Assembly: GCA_035294225.1 (NCBI GenBank)
Contig: DATGLH010000026.1
Span: 14,732 to 78,731 of the forward strand
DNA from: Trebonia sp035294225
GTDB lineage: Bacteria; Actinomycetota; Actinomycetes; Streptosporangiales; Streptosporangiaceae
Direction of reading: 5' to 3'
DNA: 64,000 bases
This document shows positions 15,872 to 23,882 of the stretch, piece after piece. A program made the position numbers and the translations under genes. Positions within the stretch are counted from its first letter, which is position 1; each line of letters opens with the position of its first letter. The notes beneath the pieces were generated by a model. The model was given only the letters and a program-made list of their open reading frames with translations. It had not been told where the DNA came from and ran no database searches.

Positions 15872-17713
15872 ATGCTCGAACCTGATCCTTCCTTCCGCCC
15901 GGTCCGCACCCGGGACGGCTACCCGCCGCTTGAGGACTTCGGCCTTATCGGGGACGGGTCGACGGCGGCGCTGGCCGGCCTGGACGGCGGCATCCGCTGG
16001 CTGTGCCTGCCGCGCTTCGACTCCGAGCCGCTGCTGTGCGGCTTGCTGGACGCCGGGCGCGGCGGGCACTTCACCATCGCCCCCGATGGCCTGACCGAGG
16101 CCCGCCAGCGCTATGTGCCCGACACCGCGGTGCTGGTCACCGAGCTGCGCAGCGCTACCGGCGTGGTCCGGCTCACCGACGCGCTGGCGTTGCGGCCGGG
16201 CGCCGATCTCACCGACGACGTGCCCGCGGGCCGGGGCGAGCTGGTCCGGTCGGCGGTGGTCCTGGACGGGAACGTCCGGCTCCGGTTCGACCTGGAGCCC
16301 CGGGGCGGGGCCCAGGCGCGGCCGGCCGCCAGCGGCCTGGCGGTGATGCCCGCGCGGCGACCTGACCTGCGGCTTCATGTGCGGTCCAGCCGCCCGCTGA
16401 GCGGCCTGCACGCCGTCTTCGACCTGCGCCAGGGTGACTCGCTCGACGTGGTGCTGTCATGGGGGCGGACGCACCGCCATCACCGCTTCGACGCCAGGGC
16501 GATGCTGGAGGCCACGGCAGCGGCGTGGCGCCGGTGGATGACGCGCTTCAGCTACGACGGCCCCGCCGAGCCCCTGGTCCGGCGGGCCGCGATCACGTTG
16601 AAGCTCTGCGACCACTGGGTCAACGGCTCGCTGGTCGCCGCGCCGACGTCGTCCCTGCCGGCGCCGGCCGGCGGGGTGCGGAACTGGGACTACCGCTACA
16701 CGTGGATCCGGGACGCCGCGTTCACCGTGTTCGCCATGCGCCGGATCGGGTTCGCCGACGAGGCCGACGCGTTCCTGGGCTGGGTCCTGGACGCCTTCGA
16801 GCAGAGCCGGCAGCCGCGGATCATGTACGACCTCGGCGGCGGCCCGGTGCCCGCGGAATGGGAGGACGCCGGGCTGGAGGGCTACCGGCGCTCCGCCCCG
16901 GTGCGGTGGGGCAACGGCGCGGCCGGCCAGCGGCAGCACGATGTCTACGGCGAGGTGCTGGACTGCGCCGACCAGTGGGCCCGCGGCGGCGGCCGGATCG
17001 AGCCGTCCCTGTGGGCGGCCCTGGCCAGCCTGGCCGAGATGGCCGGGGATGCGTGGCGGCAGCCGGATCAGGGCATCTGGGAGGTGCGCGGCGAGGGCCG
17101 GGTATTCACCTACTCGGCGGCGATGTGCCAGGTGGCCCTGGACCGGGCGGCGGCCATCGCCGGGCGGCTTGGCCTGCCCGGCCCGGCCCCGGCCTGGCGG
17201 GCCGCCGCGGACAAGCTGCGCCAGGTCATCCTGGACCGGTCCTGGGACGAGGACGCGCGGACGCTGAGCGAGCATCTCGACGGCGGCGGCAGCCTGGACG
17301 CCAGCCTGCTGGCCCTCCCGCTGCGCCGGGTCATCCCGGCCGGCCACCCGCGCATGACGGCCACCGCCGCGGCCGTGGCCGAGCGGCTGTCGGCCGGCGG
17401 CGGCCTGCTCTACCGCTACCTGCACGATGACTCGCCCGACGGTATCGCCGGCGACGAGGGCGCCTTCGTGCTGTGCAGCTTCTGGCTCGCCGACAACCTG
17501 GCCATGCAGGGCCGGGTCGAGGAGGCGGAGGAACTCTACGCCGCACTGTGCGCCCGGGCCAGCCCGCTCGGCCTGCTGCCGGAGCAGATCGACCCGTCGA
17601 CAGGCGAGTTCACCGGCAACTTCCCGCAGGCGTTCAGCCACATCGGGGTCATCGCCAGCGGCGTGACCCTCGCGAGGGCCCGGGCCGGGGCCGGGGCGGA
17701 GGCGCCGGCATGA
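15872..17713 (+). CDS. Glycoside hydrolase family 15 protein (glucoamylase/trehalase-like)
   Basis: A 613-residue protein without a signal peptide, so probably cytosolic. The N-terminal beta-sandwich is followed by the (alpha/alpha)6 barrel with WDYRYTWIRDAAFT at about 271, WEVRGEGRVFTYSAAMC at about 403 (the Glu is the likely general acid) and PEQIDPSTGEFTGNFPQAFSH at about 570 (likely base region). Bacterial members hydrolyse alpha-glucans, trehalose or glucosyl compounds to glucose. The start at 15872 has GGAGGA 12 bases upstream. Its stop overlaps the start of the next gene as ATGA, which ties it to that dehydrogenase. Confidence 0.9.
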   Translation: MLEPDPSFRPVRTRDGYPPLEDFGLIGDGSTAALAGLDGGIRWLCLPRFDSEPLLCGLLDAGRGGHFTIAPDGLTEARQRYVPDTAVLVTELRSATGVVRLTDALALRPGADLTDDVPAGRGELVRSAVVLDGNVRLRFDLEPRGGAQARPAASGLAVMPARRPDLRLHVRSSRPLSGLHAVFDLRQGDSLDVVLSWGRTHRHHRFDARAMLEATAAAWRRWMTRFSYDGPAEPLVRRAAITLKLCDHWVNGSLVAAPTSSLPAPAGGVRNWDYRYTWIRDAAFTVFAMRRIGFADEADAFLGWVLDAFEQSRQPRIMYDLGGGPVPAEWEDAGLEGYRRSAPVRWGNGAAGQRQHDVYGEVLDCADQWARGGGRIEPSLWAALASLAEMAGDAWRQPDQGIWEVRGEGRVFTYSAAMCQVALDRAAAIAGRLGLPGPAPAWRAAADKLRQVILDRSWDEDARTLSEHLDGGGSLDASLLALPLRRVIPAGHPRMTATAAAVAERLSAGGGLLYRYLHDDSPDGIAGDEGAFVLCSFWLADNLAMQGRVEEAEELYAALCARASPLGLLPEQIDPSTGEFTGNFPQAFSHIGVIASGVTLARARAGAGAEAPA

Positions 17714-19089
17714 TCGGCCGGCTGGCGATCTTCGGAGCGACCGGCGACCTCACCGCGCGCTACCTGCTGCCCGGGCTCGCCGCGCTGCGGGCCGCCGGGC
17801 ACCTCGGCGGCGGTTTCCTGCTGACCGGCGCCGGCCGGGAGGGGTGGGATAGCGGGGAGTTCCAGCGGTGGGCGGATACCCAGCTCAGCCGGCACGCCGG
17901 GCACCTTCCGGCCGCGGCCAGGCGGGCGGTCGCGAGCGCATCGCGCTACCGCCAGGCCGATGTCACCGATCCGGGCAGCGTCGCGGCGGTCATCGCGGGC
18001 GGTGAGCCGGTCGCCGCCTACCTGGCCCTGCCCCCGGCTGTCTTCCCCGCCGCGGTGTCCGCGCTGCACGACGCCGGCCTGCCGCCGGACAGCCGGATCG
18101 TGCTTGAGAAGCCGTTCGGCGAAGACCTGCACAGCGCCATCGAACTGAACCGCCTCCTCGCCGGGTGCGTGCCCGAGCGGGCGGTGTTCCGGGTCGACCA
18201 CTTCCTGGCCATGACGACCGTGCAGAACGTGCTCGGCACGCGGCTGGCCAACCGGGTGCTCGAGCCGATCTGGAACTCCGCGCACATCGCCGAGATCGAC
18301 ATCACCTGGGAGGAGTCGCTCGCCCTAGAGGGCCGGGCGGGCTACTACGACGGGGCGGGCGCGCTCAAGGACATGCTGCAGAACCACCTGCTCCAGCTGC
18401 TCTGCCTGGTGGCCATGGAACCGCCGGTCAGCCTCGGTGAACGGGACCTGCGCGACCGCAAGATGGACGTGCTGCGTTCGGTGCGGCCGCTTACCGACGC
18501 CGACGTCATCCGCCGGACCCGCCGCGCCCGCTACACCGCCGGGCGGATCGGCGACCGCCAGGTCCGGGCGTATGCCGACGAGGAAGGCGTGGACCCCGCC
18601 CGGCGCACCGAAACCCTCGCCGAGGTGGAGCTCGGGCTGGACAACTGGCGCTGGCCGGGCACGGTCTTCCGGCTGCGCGCCGGCAAGGCGCTCAGGAACG
18701 ACCGCAAGGAGGTGGCCGTGCGCTTCCGGCACGTGCCGCACCTGCCCTTCCGGCATACCGGAAAGGAGCTCCCCAACGTGCTGCGGTTCGGGCTCGACCC
18801 GGAAAACCTGTCCCTGGAGCTGACCGGCATCGGGGCACATGCCGGGGTCCTCGCCCCGCTGACCCTGACCGCCCGGCCCGGCCCGCCCGAACTGCCCGCC
18901 TACGGCCGGCTGCTGCTGGACGTGCTGAACGGGAACGCCGCCCTGTCCATCCGCGGCGACGAGGCCGAAGAATCCTGGCGCGTCCTCACCCCCGTGCTGA
19001 CGGCCTGGTCCAAGGATCTCGTCCCGCTCCGGGAATACCCCGCCGGCTCGGACGGCCCCGGCCCCTGGCCGCGGGAACAAGCCGGCTAG
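17710..19089 (+). CDS. Glucose-6-phosphate dehydrogenase homologue with altered substrate loop
   Basis: A 459-residue protein of the G6PD family, shorter than the usual about 490-510. It has IFGATGDLT (NADP site) at 7-15, EKPFG (K134), EGRAGYYDGAGALKDMLQNH with the catalytic-type H226, and FRLRAGKAL. The signature loop, normally RIDHYLGKE, reads RVDHFLAMT (161-169): the lysine that contacts the substrate phosphate is methionine. That change, and translational coupling to a glucose-releasing GH15 enzyme, suggest a sugar other than glucose 6-phosphate. No transketolase, opcA or pgl lies nearby, unlike housekeeping zwf. Substrate change is inference. Confidence 0.82.
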   Translation: MIGRLAIFGATGDLTARYLLPGLAALRAAGHLGGGFLLTGAGREGWDSGEFQRWADTQLSRHAGHLPAAARRAVASASRYRQADVTDPGSVAAVIAGGEPVAAYLALPPAVFPAAVSALHDAGLPPDSRIVLEKPFGEDLHSAIELNRLLAGCVPERAVFRVDHFLAMTTVQNVLGTRLANRVLEPIWNSAHIAEIDITWEESLALEGRAGYYDGAGALKDMLQNHLLQLLCLVAMEPPVSLGERDLRDRKMDVLRSVRPLTDADVIRRTRRARYTAGRIGDRQVRAYADEEGVDPARRTETLAEVELGLDNWRWPGTVFRLRAGKALRNDRKEVAVRFRHVPHLPFRHTGKELPNVLRFGLDPENLSLELTGIGAHAGVLAPLTLTARPGPPELPAYGRLLLDVLNGNAALSIRGDEAEESWRVLTPVLTAWSKDLVPLREYPAGSDGPGPWPREQAG

Positions 19090-19168
19090 CCGGGCCGCCG
19101 GCCCGCACTGGCCGTCCCCGGCTGTCCGGTCCGCCGCCCGGATGCGGACGGGGAAGCCGGCTAGCCGG
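19082..19168. terminator. Convergent gene end: hairpin and two stop-codon palindromes
   Basis: CGGGCC-GCC-GGCCCG (19091-19105) is a perfect short hairpin just after the G6PD-like gene. The 12-bp palindrome CCGGCTAGCCGG occurs at 19082-19093 and again at 19157-19168; one copy contains the TAG stop of the plus-strand gene and the other the TAG stop of the minus-strand LacI gene. Confidence 0.55.
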
Positions 19169-20231
19169 AGGCGGCGTGCGGGCGGGGCGGGCAGCCGCAG
19201 CTTTCCCTGACGATGAGGTCGGTCGGCAGCCGCTCGGCCCGGCGCGGCAGGGCGGGGTCGGCGATCCGCTCCAGCAGGAGCGAGCAGGCGCGCTCGCCCA
19301 GCAGCCGCATGGGCTGGCGGACCGTGGTCAGCGCCGGGGTGAGCAGCCCCCCGACGCTGATGTCGTCGAAGCCCGCCACGGCGATGTCGGCCGGGACCCG
19401 GACCCCCGCCGCCTGTAGCTCCCGCATGGCCCCGATCGCCATCTGGTCGTTGCCGCAGACGATCGCGTCCGGCAGGTCCCGTTCCGGCGCGCTGAGGATC
19501 TCGCGCACCGCCAGCTGCCCGCTCACCGCGGCGAACTGGCCCGTGAAGTACCCGGCCACGGTGACGCCCGGGTACCTCGCGGCCGCTTCGGCGAAGGCGC
19601 CGCGCCGTTCCCCGGCGTCGGGGGCTTCCGCCGGCCCGGCGATGTAGTACAGCCGCCTCCGGCCGTGATGTTCGACCAGGTGCCGGACCAGCGCCGTGGT
19701 TCCGGCCCGGTTGTCGGCGTCCACGACGTCGGCGTGCGGCTCGTCGAGCGATCCGGCGACCAGCACGACCGGGACGCGCTGCGCCAGCAGCGCCAGCTGC
19801 TCGGAGCCGACGATGCCCTCGGCGATGAGCATCCCGTCGACCTTCGCCGAGATCCTCCGCAGCCGCCGCCAGGCGCCCGGGCGGTCGGCGGCGCGCAGGA
19901 CCGAGATCAGCACCGACCATCCCGCCCGGTTCAGCACGAGCTCGACGCCGCGGAGCACCTCTTCGATGAACAGCAGGCCCTCCTGCTCGACTTCGGTGTC
20001 CGGGCCGCGGCTTTCGATGCTGACCAGCCCGATCACCTCCTTGCGCTGCCGGGCCATGCTCTGGGCCGCCCCGTCGGGGACGTATCCGAGCGCCTCGATC
20101 GCCTCCAGCACGCGCTGGCGGGTAGCGGGCCGGACGGGGTCCTGGCCGTGCACCACCCGCGAGACCGTGGCCGTGGACACTCCCGCGGCGCGCGCCACGT
20201 CGTACAAGGTGGCGGCCGCCCTGTTGCGCAT
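19161..20231 (-). CDS. LacI family transcriptional regulator
   Basis: A 356-residue regulator. The N-terminal helix-turn-helix is ATLYDVARAAGVSTATVSRVVHG (residues 7-29), followed by a hinge (GAAQSMARQRKEVIGLV) and a periplasmic-binding-protein-like effector domain (about 63-340). Such proteins repress sugar-utilisation genes until a sugar binds. It is convergent with the GH15/G6PD-like pair and upstream of no gene in its own direction except the NDMA-type ADH region behind it, so the GH15 operon is its likely target. Confidence 0.9.
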   Translation of the reverse strand: MRNRAAATLYDVARAAGVSTATVSRVVHGQDPVRPATRQRVLEAIEALGYVPDGAAQSMARQRKEVIGLVSIESRGPDTEVEQEGLLFIEEVLRGVELVLNRAGWSVLISVLRAADRPGAWRRLRRISAKVDGMLIAEGIVGSEQLALLAQRVPVVLVAGSLDEPHADVVDADNRAGTTALVRHLVEHHGRRRLYYIAGPAEAPDAGERRGAFAEAAARYPGVTVAGYFTGQFAAVSGQLAVREILSAPERDLPDAIVCGNDQMAIGAMRELQAAGVRVPADIAVAGFDDISVGGLLTPALTTVRQPMRLLGERACSLLLERIADPALPRRAERLPTDLIVRESCGCPPRPHAASG

Positions 20232-20384
20232 ATGACGGATGATAAGCCGCTGGCGCGGCCGCGCCTGCCCGGCACGGCGGGTGACGGCGCCGCGGGCGGG
20301 CAGCCCGCCGGAAGCGGGCGACCGGACGCCATGCGGGTCACCGGCAGTGCCCGCAGACCCGGTATGCCCGAGCCGGCCGGGCCG

Positions 20385-21494
20385 TCACATCACCAGCACG
20401 CCGCGGATGTTCTTGCCGTCGCGCAGGTCCTGGTAGCCCTGGTTGATCTCCTCGAGCGGGTAGGTCCTGGTGACCATCGCGTCGAGGTCGAGCAGGCCGT
20501 CCCTGTAGAGGCCGAGCAGCCGGGGGATGTCGGCCCGGGAGTTGACCGAGCCGAAGATGCAGCCGACGACCTGCTTTTCCCACTGGGCCAGGCCGAGCAG
20601 GCTCAGCCGGGGGCGGGTGTCGCCGACGGGGTGGATGTTGGTGACCACGACCCGGCCGCGCTTGGCGGCCAGCGCGATGAAGTCGTCCATCAGGTCGCCG
20701 CGGCCGGTGCCCATGGTGAGCACCACCACGTCGCACATCCGGCCCCAGGTGACCTCCCGGATCAGGTCGAAGGCCGCGCGGACGTCCGCCGCGGTGTGCG
20801 TCGCGCCGAACCGGCGCGCCATCTGGAGCTTGAACGGCACCGGGTCGACCGCGAACACGCGCCGCGCGCCGGCCAGCCGCGCGCCCTGCACCGCGGCGGA
20901 CCCGAGGCCGCCCACCCCGATGACCGCGACGTCGTCGCCGGCCCGGACGCCGCCGGCGTACACCGCGCTCCCCCAGCCGGTCGCCACCCCGCAGCCGGTC
21001 AGGCAGGCGGCCTGCGGCGGGACCGCCGGGTCGACCGGGATCACCGAGGCCTCGTTCACCACGGTGTGCCGGGCGTAGCAGCCCACCATGCAGGTGATCG
21101 TCAGGTCCTGGCCGCCGATGTGGTGCCGGGAGGTGTGGTCGGCGATCTGCAGGCCGTCGCCGATCGTGGCGGCCAGGTCGCACAGGTTCTGCCGGCCGCG
21201 CGCGCAGGACGGGCACCGGCCGCAGTTCGGGATCGAGGAGAACACGATGTAGTCGCCCGGCCTGACAAGCGTGACGCCGGGGCCGGCCTCCTCGACGTAG
21301 CCGGCCCCCTCGTGCCCGCCGATCATCGGGGCGGCGAACGGCACGTCGCCGGTGACGTGGTGCTCCTCGGAGTGGCACAGCCCGGCGGCGGCGACCCGGA
21401 CCAGCACCTCCCCCGCGCGCGGCGGGTCGAGCTCGATCTCCTCGACCTTCCAGTCGGTGCCGCTCTGCCACAGGACGGCCGCCTGCGTCCGCAT
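20385..21494 (-). CDS. NDMA-dependent-type zinc alcohol dehydrogenase
   Basis: A 369-residue medium-chain dehydrogenase. Catalytic zinc residues lie in AAGLCHSEEH, GGHEGAG and the Cys of TGCGVATGWG; the structural zinc loop is CGRCPSCARGRQNLC. Sequence style (TRTYPLEEINQGYQDLRDGKNIRGVLVM) matches NDMA-dependent nicotinoprotein ADHs whose NAD stays bound and is re-oxidised through mycofactocin. The ATG at 21494 is preferred over the upstream TTG because GGGAG lies seven bases before it. It is the last gene of the long operon starting at 29931 and follows a mycofactocin-type SDR. Confidence 0.87.
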   Translation of the reverse strand: MRTQAAVLWQSGTDWKVEEIELDPPRAGEVLVRVAAAGLCHSEEHHVTGDVPFAAPMIGGHEGAGYVEEAGPGVTLVRPGDYIVFSSIPNCGRCPSCARGRQNLCDLAATIGDGLQIADHTSRHHIGGQDLTITCMVGCYARHTVVNEASVIPVDPAVPPQAACLTGCGVATGWGSAVYAGGVRAGDDVAVIGVGGLGSAAVQGARLAGARRVFAVDPVPFKLQMARRFGATHTAADVRAAFDLIREVTWGRMCDVVVLTMGTGRGDLMDDFIALAAKRGRVVVTNIHPVGDTRPRLSLLGLAQWEKQVVGCIFGSVNSRADIPRLLGLYRDGLLDLDAMVTRTYPLEEINQGYQDLRDGKNIRGVLVM

Positions 21495-21513
21495 GATCAA
21501 CTCCCTGGGTAGT

Positions 21514-22353
21514 TCAGTTCTTGAGCGCGTTTCCCGCGTCCACCGGCAGGGTGACGCCGGTGACGTACCGGGCGGCGTCCGAGGCGAGCCAGACGATCGC
21601 GTTGGAGATGTCCGCCGGGTCCACCCACGGGACCGGCAGCAGGTTCATGGCCTGGAACCCCGCCTTCACGTCCTCCCTGCCCGGGTTCGCCAGGTCCGGC
21701 CGGAACGACCGGTACAGCGCCTCGTTCTGGATCATCGGGGTGTCCACCGCCGTCGGGCAGATCGCGTTCACCCGGATGAAGTGCCCGGCGAGCTCGCAGG
21801 CGAGCGTCCGGGTCAGCGACAGCACCCCCGCCTTGGTCACCTTGTAGTCGGCGAGGCCGGCCCCGGAGATCAGCGCCGCCCCCGAGCTGGTCAGCGTGAT
21901 CGACCCGCCGTTGCCCGCCGCGATCATGTGCGGGACCGCGGCCTTGACGGTGATGAACACGCCGGTCAGGTTCACGTCGAGGATCTCGCGCCACTGGGCG
22001 GGGTCGATCTCCCAGGTCGGCTCGGGGCGCGAGATGATCGCGGCGTTGGCGCACACGATGTCGAGCCTGCCGCCGAGCGCGGCGACGCCCTCGGCGACCG
22101 CCGCCTGCACGGCGGCCAGGTCCCTGACGTCGGCCCTGGCGGCGACGATCCGCCGGTCGAGCGCCTCGACCTCCTTGACCGTCCGCGCCAGGTCGGCCTC
22201 GCTGGCCAGGTCGTAGCTGAGCCAGGGCGGCGTCCGGCAGGCGTCGATGGCGATGATGTCGGCGCCCTCCTCGGCCAGGCGCCTCGCGTGCGACCGCCCC
22301 TGCCCGCGCGCGGCCCCGGTGACGAACGCGACTTTTCCTTCAAGCACACCCAT
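21514..22353 (-). CDS. Mycofactocin-type SDR oxidoreductase
   Basis: A 279-residue short-chain dehydrogenase. TGAARGQGRSHARRLAEEGA and IIAIDAC near the N-terminus are the hallmark of the mycofactocin-coupled SDR subfamily, which keeps its nicotinamide cofactor bound. The catalytic set is NAA, S in LTSSG, and Y-x3-K in YKVTK. It oxidises an alcohol or carveol-like substrate to a carbonyl in related organisms. It starts seven bases after the LivF stop, so it is in the same operon. The mycofactocin biosynthesis genes are not in this window. Confidence 0.88.
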   Translation of the reverse strand: MGVLEGKVAFVTGAARGQGRSHARRLAEEGADIIAIDACRTPPWLSYDLASEADLARTVKEVEALDRRIVAARADVRDLAAVQAAVAEGVAALGGRLDIVCANAAIISRPEPTWEIDPAQWREILDVNLTGVFITVKAAVPHMIAAGNGGSITLTSSGAALISGAGLADYKVTKAGVLSLTRTLACELAGHFIRVNAICPTAVDTPMIQNEALYRSFRPDLANPGREDVKAGFQAMNLLPVPWVDPADISNAIVWLASDAARYVTGVTLPVDAGNALKN

Positions 22354-22360
22354 GTGCGTA

Positions 22361-23149
22361 TCATCCCTCCGTGAGGGCGGCCCTGAGCACCGCCGCCATG
22401 GCGGGGGCGCCGTCGCCGCGGACGACGCCGCGCACGCCGAAGTACCGCTGTGTCAGCTCCGGGCGGTCCAGCAGGTCCGGCCCGGAGTCCGCCACGCCGC
22501 CGCTTTCGAGCAGGTAGCCGAACGACGCCGTGCGCAGCGCCACGGTGGCGTTCTGCTCGACGACGAGCACCCCGATCCCCCGGGCGGCCAGCTCCGCTAT
22601 CCGCTCGAAGATCGTGGCGACGACGATGGGCGCCAGGCCCAGCGAGGGCTCGTCGAGCAGCAGGTACCGCGGGCCGGCGGCCAGGCCCCTGCCGATGGCG
22701 ACCATCTGCTGCTGCCCGCCGGACAGCAGCCCGGCGGGCACGTCCTTCCGCTCGGCGAGCACGGGGAACAGGTCCCAGACCGCCTCGATCCGCCGCCTGC
22801 GCTCGGCCGCCGCCGCCCGGCCGGCCCCGCCGCCCGCCGCCCAGGCGCCGAGGGCCACGTTGTCCAGGACGGACAGCCCGCCGAACACCTGGCGTCCCTC
22901 CGGGACCATCACGATGCCGGCCCTGACCCGCCCGGCGCAGCTTTTCCCGCTCATGTCCGCGCCGTCGGCGGCGACGCTGCCGCCGCGCGGCCGCAGCAGG
23001 CCGCTGGCCACCTTGAGCAGCGTGCTCTTGCCCGCGCCGTTGGCGCCGACCAGCGCGGTCACCGTTCCCGGCGAGACGGTCACCGACACCCCGTGCAGCA
23101 CTTCCCCGCTCGCGTATCCGGCGCGGACGTCCCTGATCTCAAGGCTCAT
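22361..23149 (-). CDS. LivF-type ABC ATPase (second HAAT importer)
   Basis: A 262-residue ATPase: Walker A GANGAGKST, signature LSGGQQQM, Walker B LLLDEPSLGLAP. The start is set at ATG 23149 (MSLEIRDVRAGYASG) because GGGAG lies seven bases upstream; it overlaps the end of livG by 11 bases. It completes the importer encoded by the four genes upstream. Confidence 0.9.
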   Translation of the reverse strand: MSLEIRDVRAGYASGEVLHGVSVTVSPGTVTALVGANGAGKSTLLKVASGLLRPRGGSVAADGADMSGKSCAGRVRAGIVMVPEGRQVFGGLSVLDNVALGAWAAGGGAGRAAAAERRRRIEAVWDLFPVLAERKDVPAGLLSGGQQQMVAIGRGLAAGPRYLLLDEPSLGLAPIVVATIFERIAELAARGIGVLVVEQNATVALRTASFGYLLESGGVADSGPDLLDRPELTQRYFGVRGVVRGDGAPAMAAVLRAALTEG

Positions 23150-23882
23150 CAGCAGCTCCCAGGTAGGCGGCACGGACCGCCGGGTCAGCCTGGACCGCCG
23201 CGGGGTCGCCGACGGCGATCACGCGGCCGGCGTCCATCACGACCACCCGGTCGCAGATCCCCATCACCAGGCGCAGGTTGTGGTCGACGATCACCACGGT
23301 GATGCCAAGGCCGCGGACCGCGACCAGCATGTCGGCCAGCCGGGCCGTCTCGGCCTCGGACAGCCCGGATGCCGGCTCGTCGAGCAGCAGCACCCGCGGC
23401 CTGGTCAGCAGCACCCGGGCCAGCTCTACCGCCTTCTGCGAGCCGGCCGGGAGGGCAGCGGCGGGAACCTGCGCCTGCCCGGCCAGCCCGAGGGCGGTGA
23501 GCAGGGCGGTCACCTCGGCCGCGAGCACGCCCGGCTTGCCCGCCCTGCGCTCGGCGCCCACCAGCACGTTGTCGAACACGTTCAGGTTCGGGAAGACGCG
23601 CGCGCTCTGGAAGGTGCGGGCGACGCCGAGCCTGGCGATCCGGTGCGGCCGCCAGCCGCTGCGCGGGACCGCCGTGCCGCCGATGACCAGCTCGCCGTGG
23701 TCGGCGGCGTACACCCCGGTCAGCAGGTTGAGCAGGGTGGTCTTGCCCGCGCCGTTCGGGCCGACGAGGCCGGTGATGGACGCCGCCTCGGCGGCCAGCG
23801 ACACCTCGTCGACCGCCTTGACGCCGCCGAACGACTTGCTGACCTGCCGTGCCTCAAGCCGGCACCCGGACACGGACCTCAC
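23139..23882 (-). CDS. LivG-type ABC ATPase (second HAAT importer)
   Basis: A 247-residue ATPase with Walker A GPNGAGKTT, signature region LPAGSQKAVE in place of the usual LSGGQ-like sequence, and Walker B LLLDEPASGLS. The degenerate signature (PAGSQ) is seen in some LivG proteins. The GTG at 23882 and a second GTG at 23873 (with GAGGTGAGG ahead) are both possible starts. The gene overlaps the fused permease gene by 29 bases. Confidence 0.88.
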   Translation of the reverse strand: MRSVSGCRLEARQVSKSFGGVKAVDEVSLAAEAASITGLVGPNGAGKTTLLNLLTGVYAADHGELVIGGTAVPRSGWRPHRIARLGVARTFQSARVFPNLNVFDNVLVGAERRAGKPGVLAAEVTALLTALGLAGQAQVPAAALPAGSQKAVELARVLLTRPRVLLLDEPASGLSEAETARLADMLVAVRGLGITVVIVDHNLRLVMGICDRVVVMDAGRVIAVGDPAAVQADPAVRAAYLGAADEP

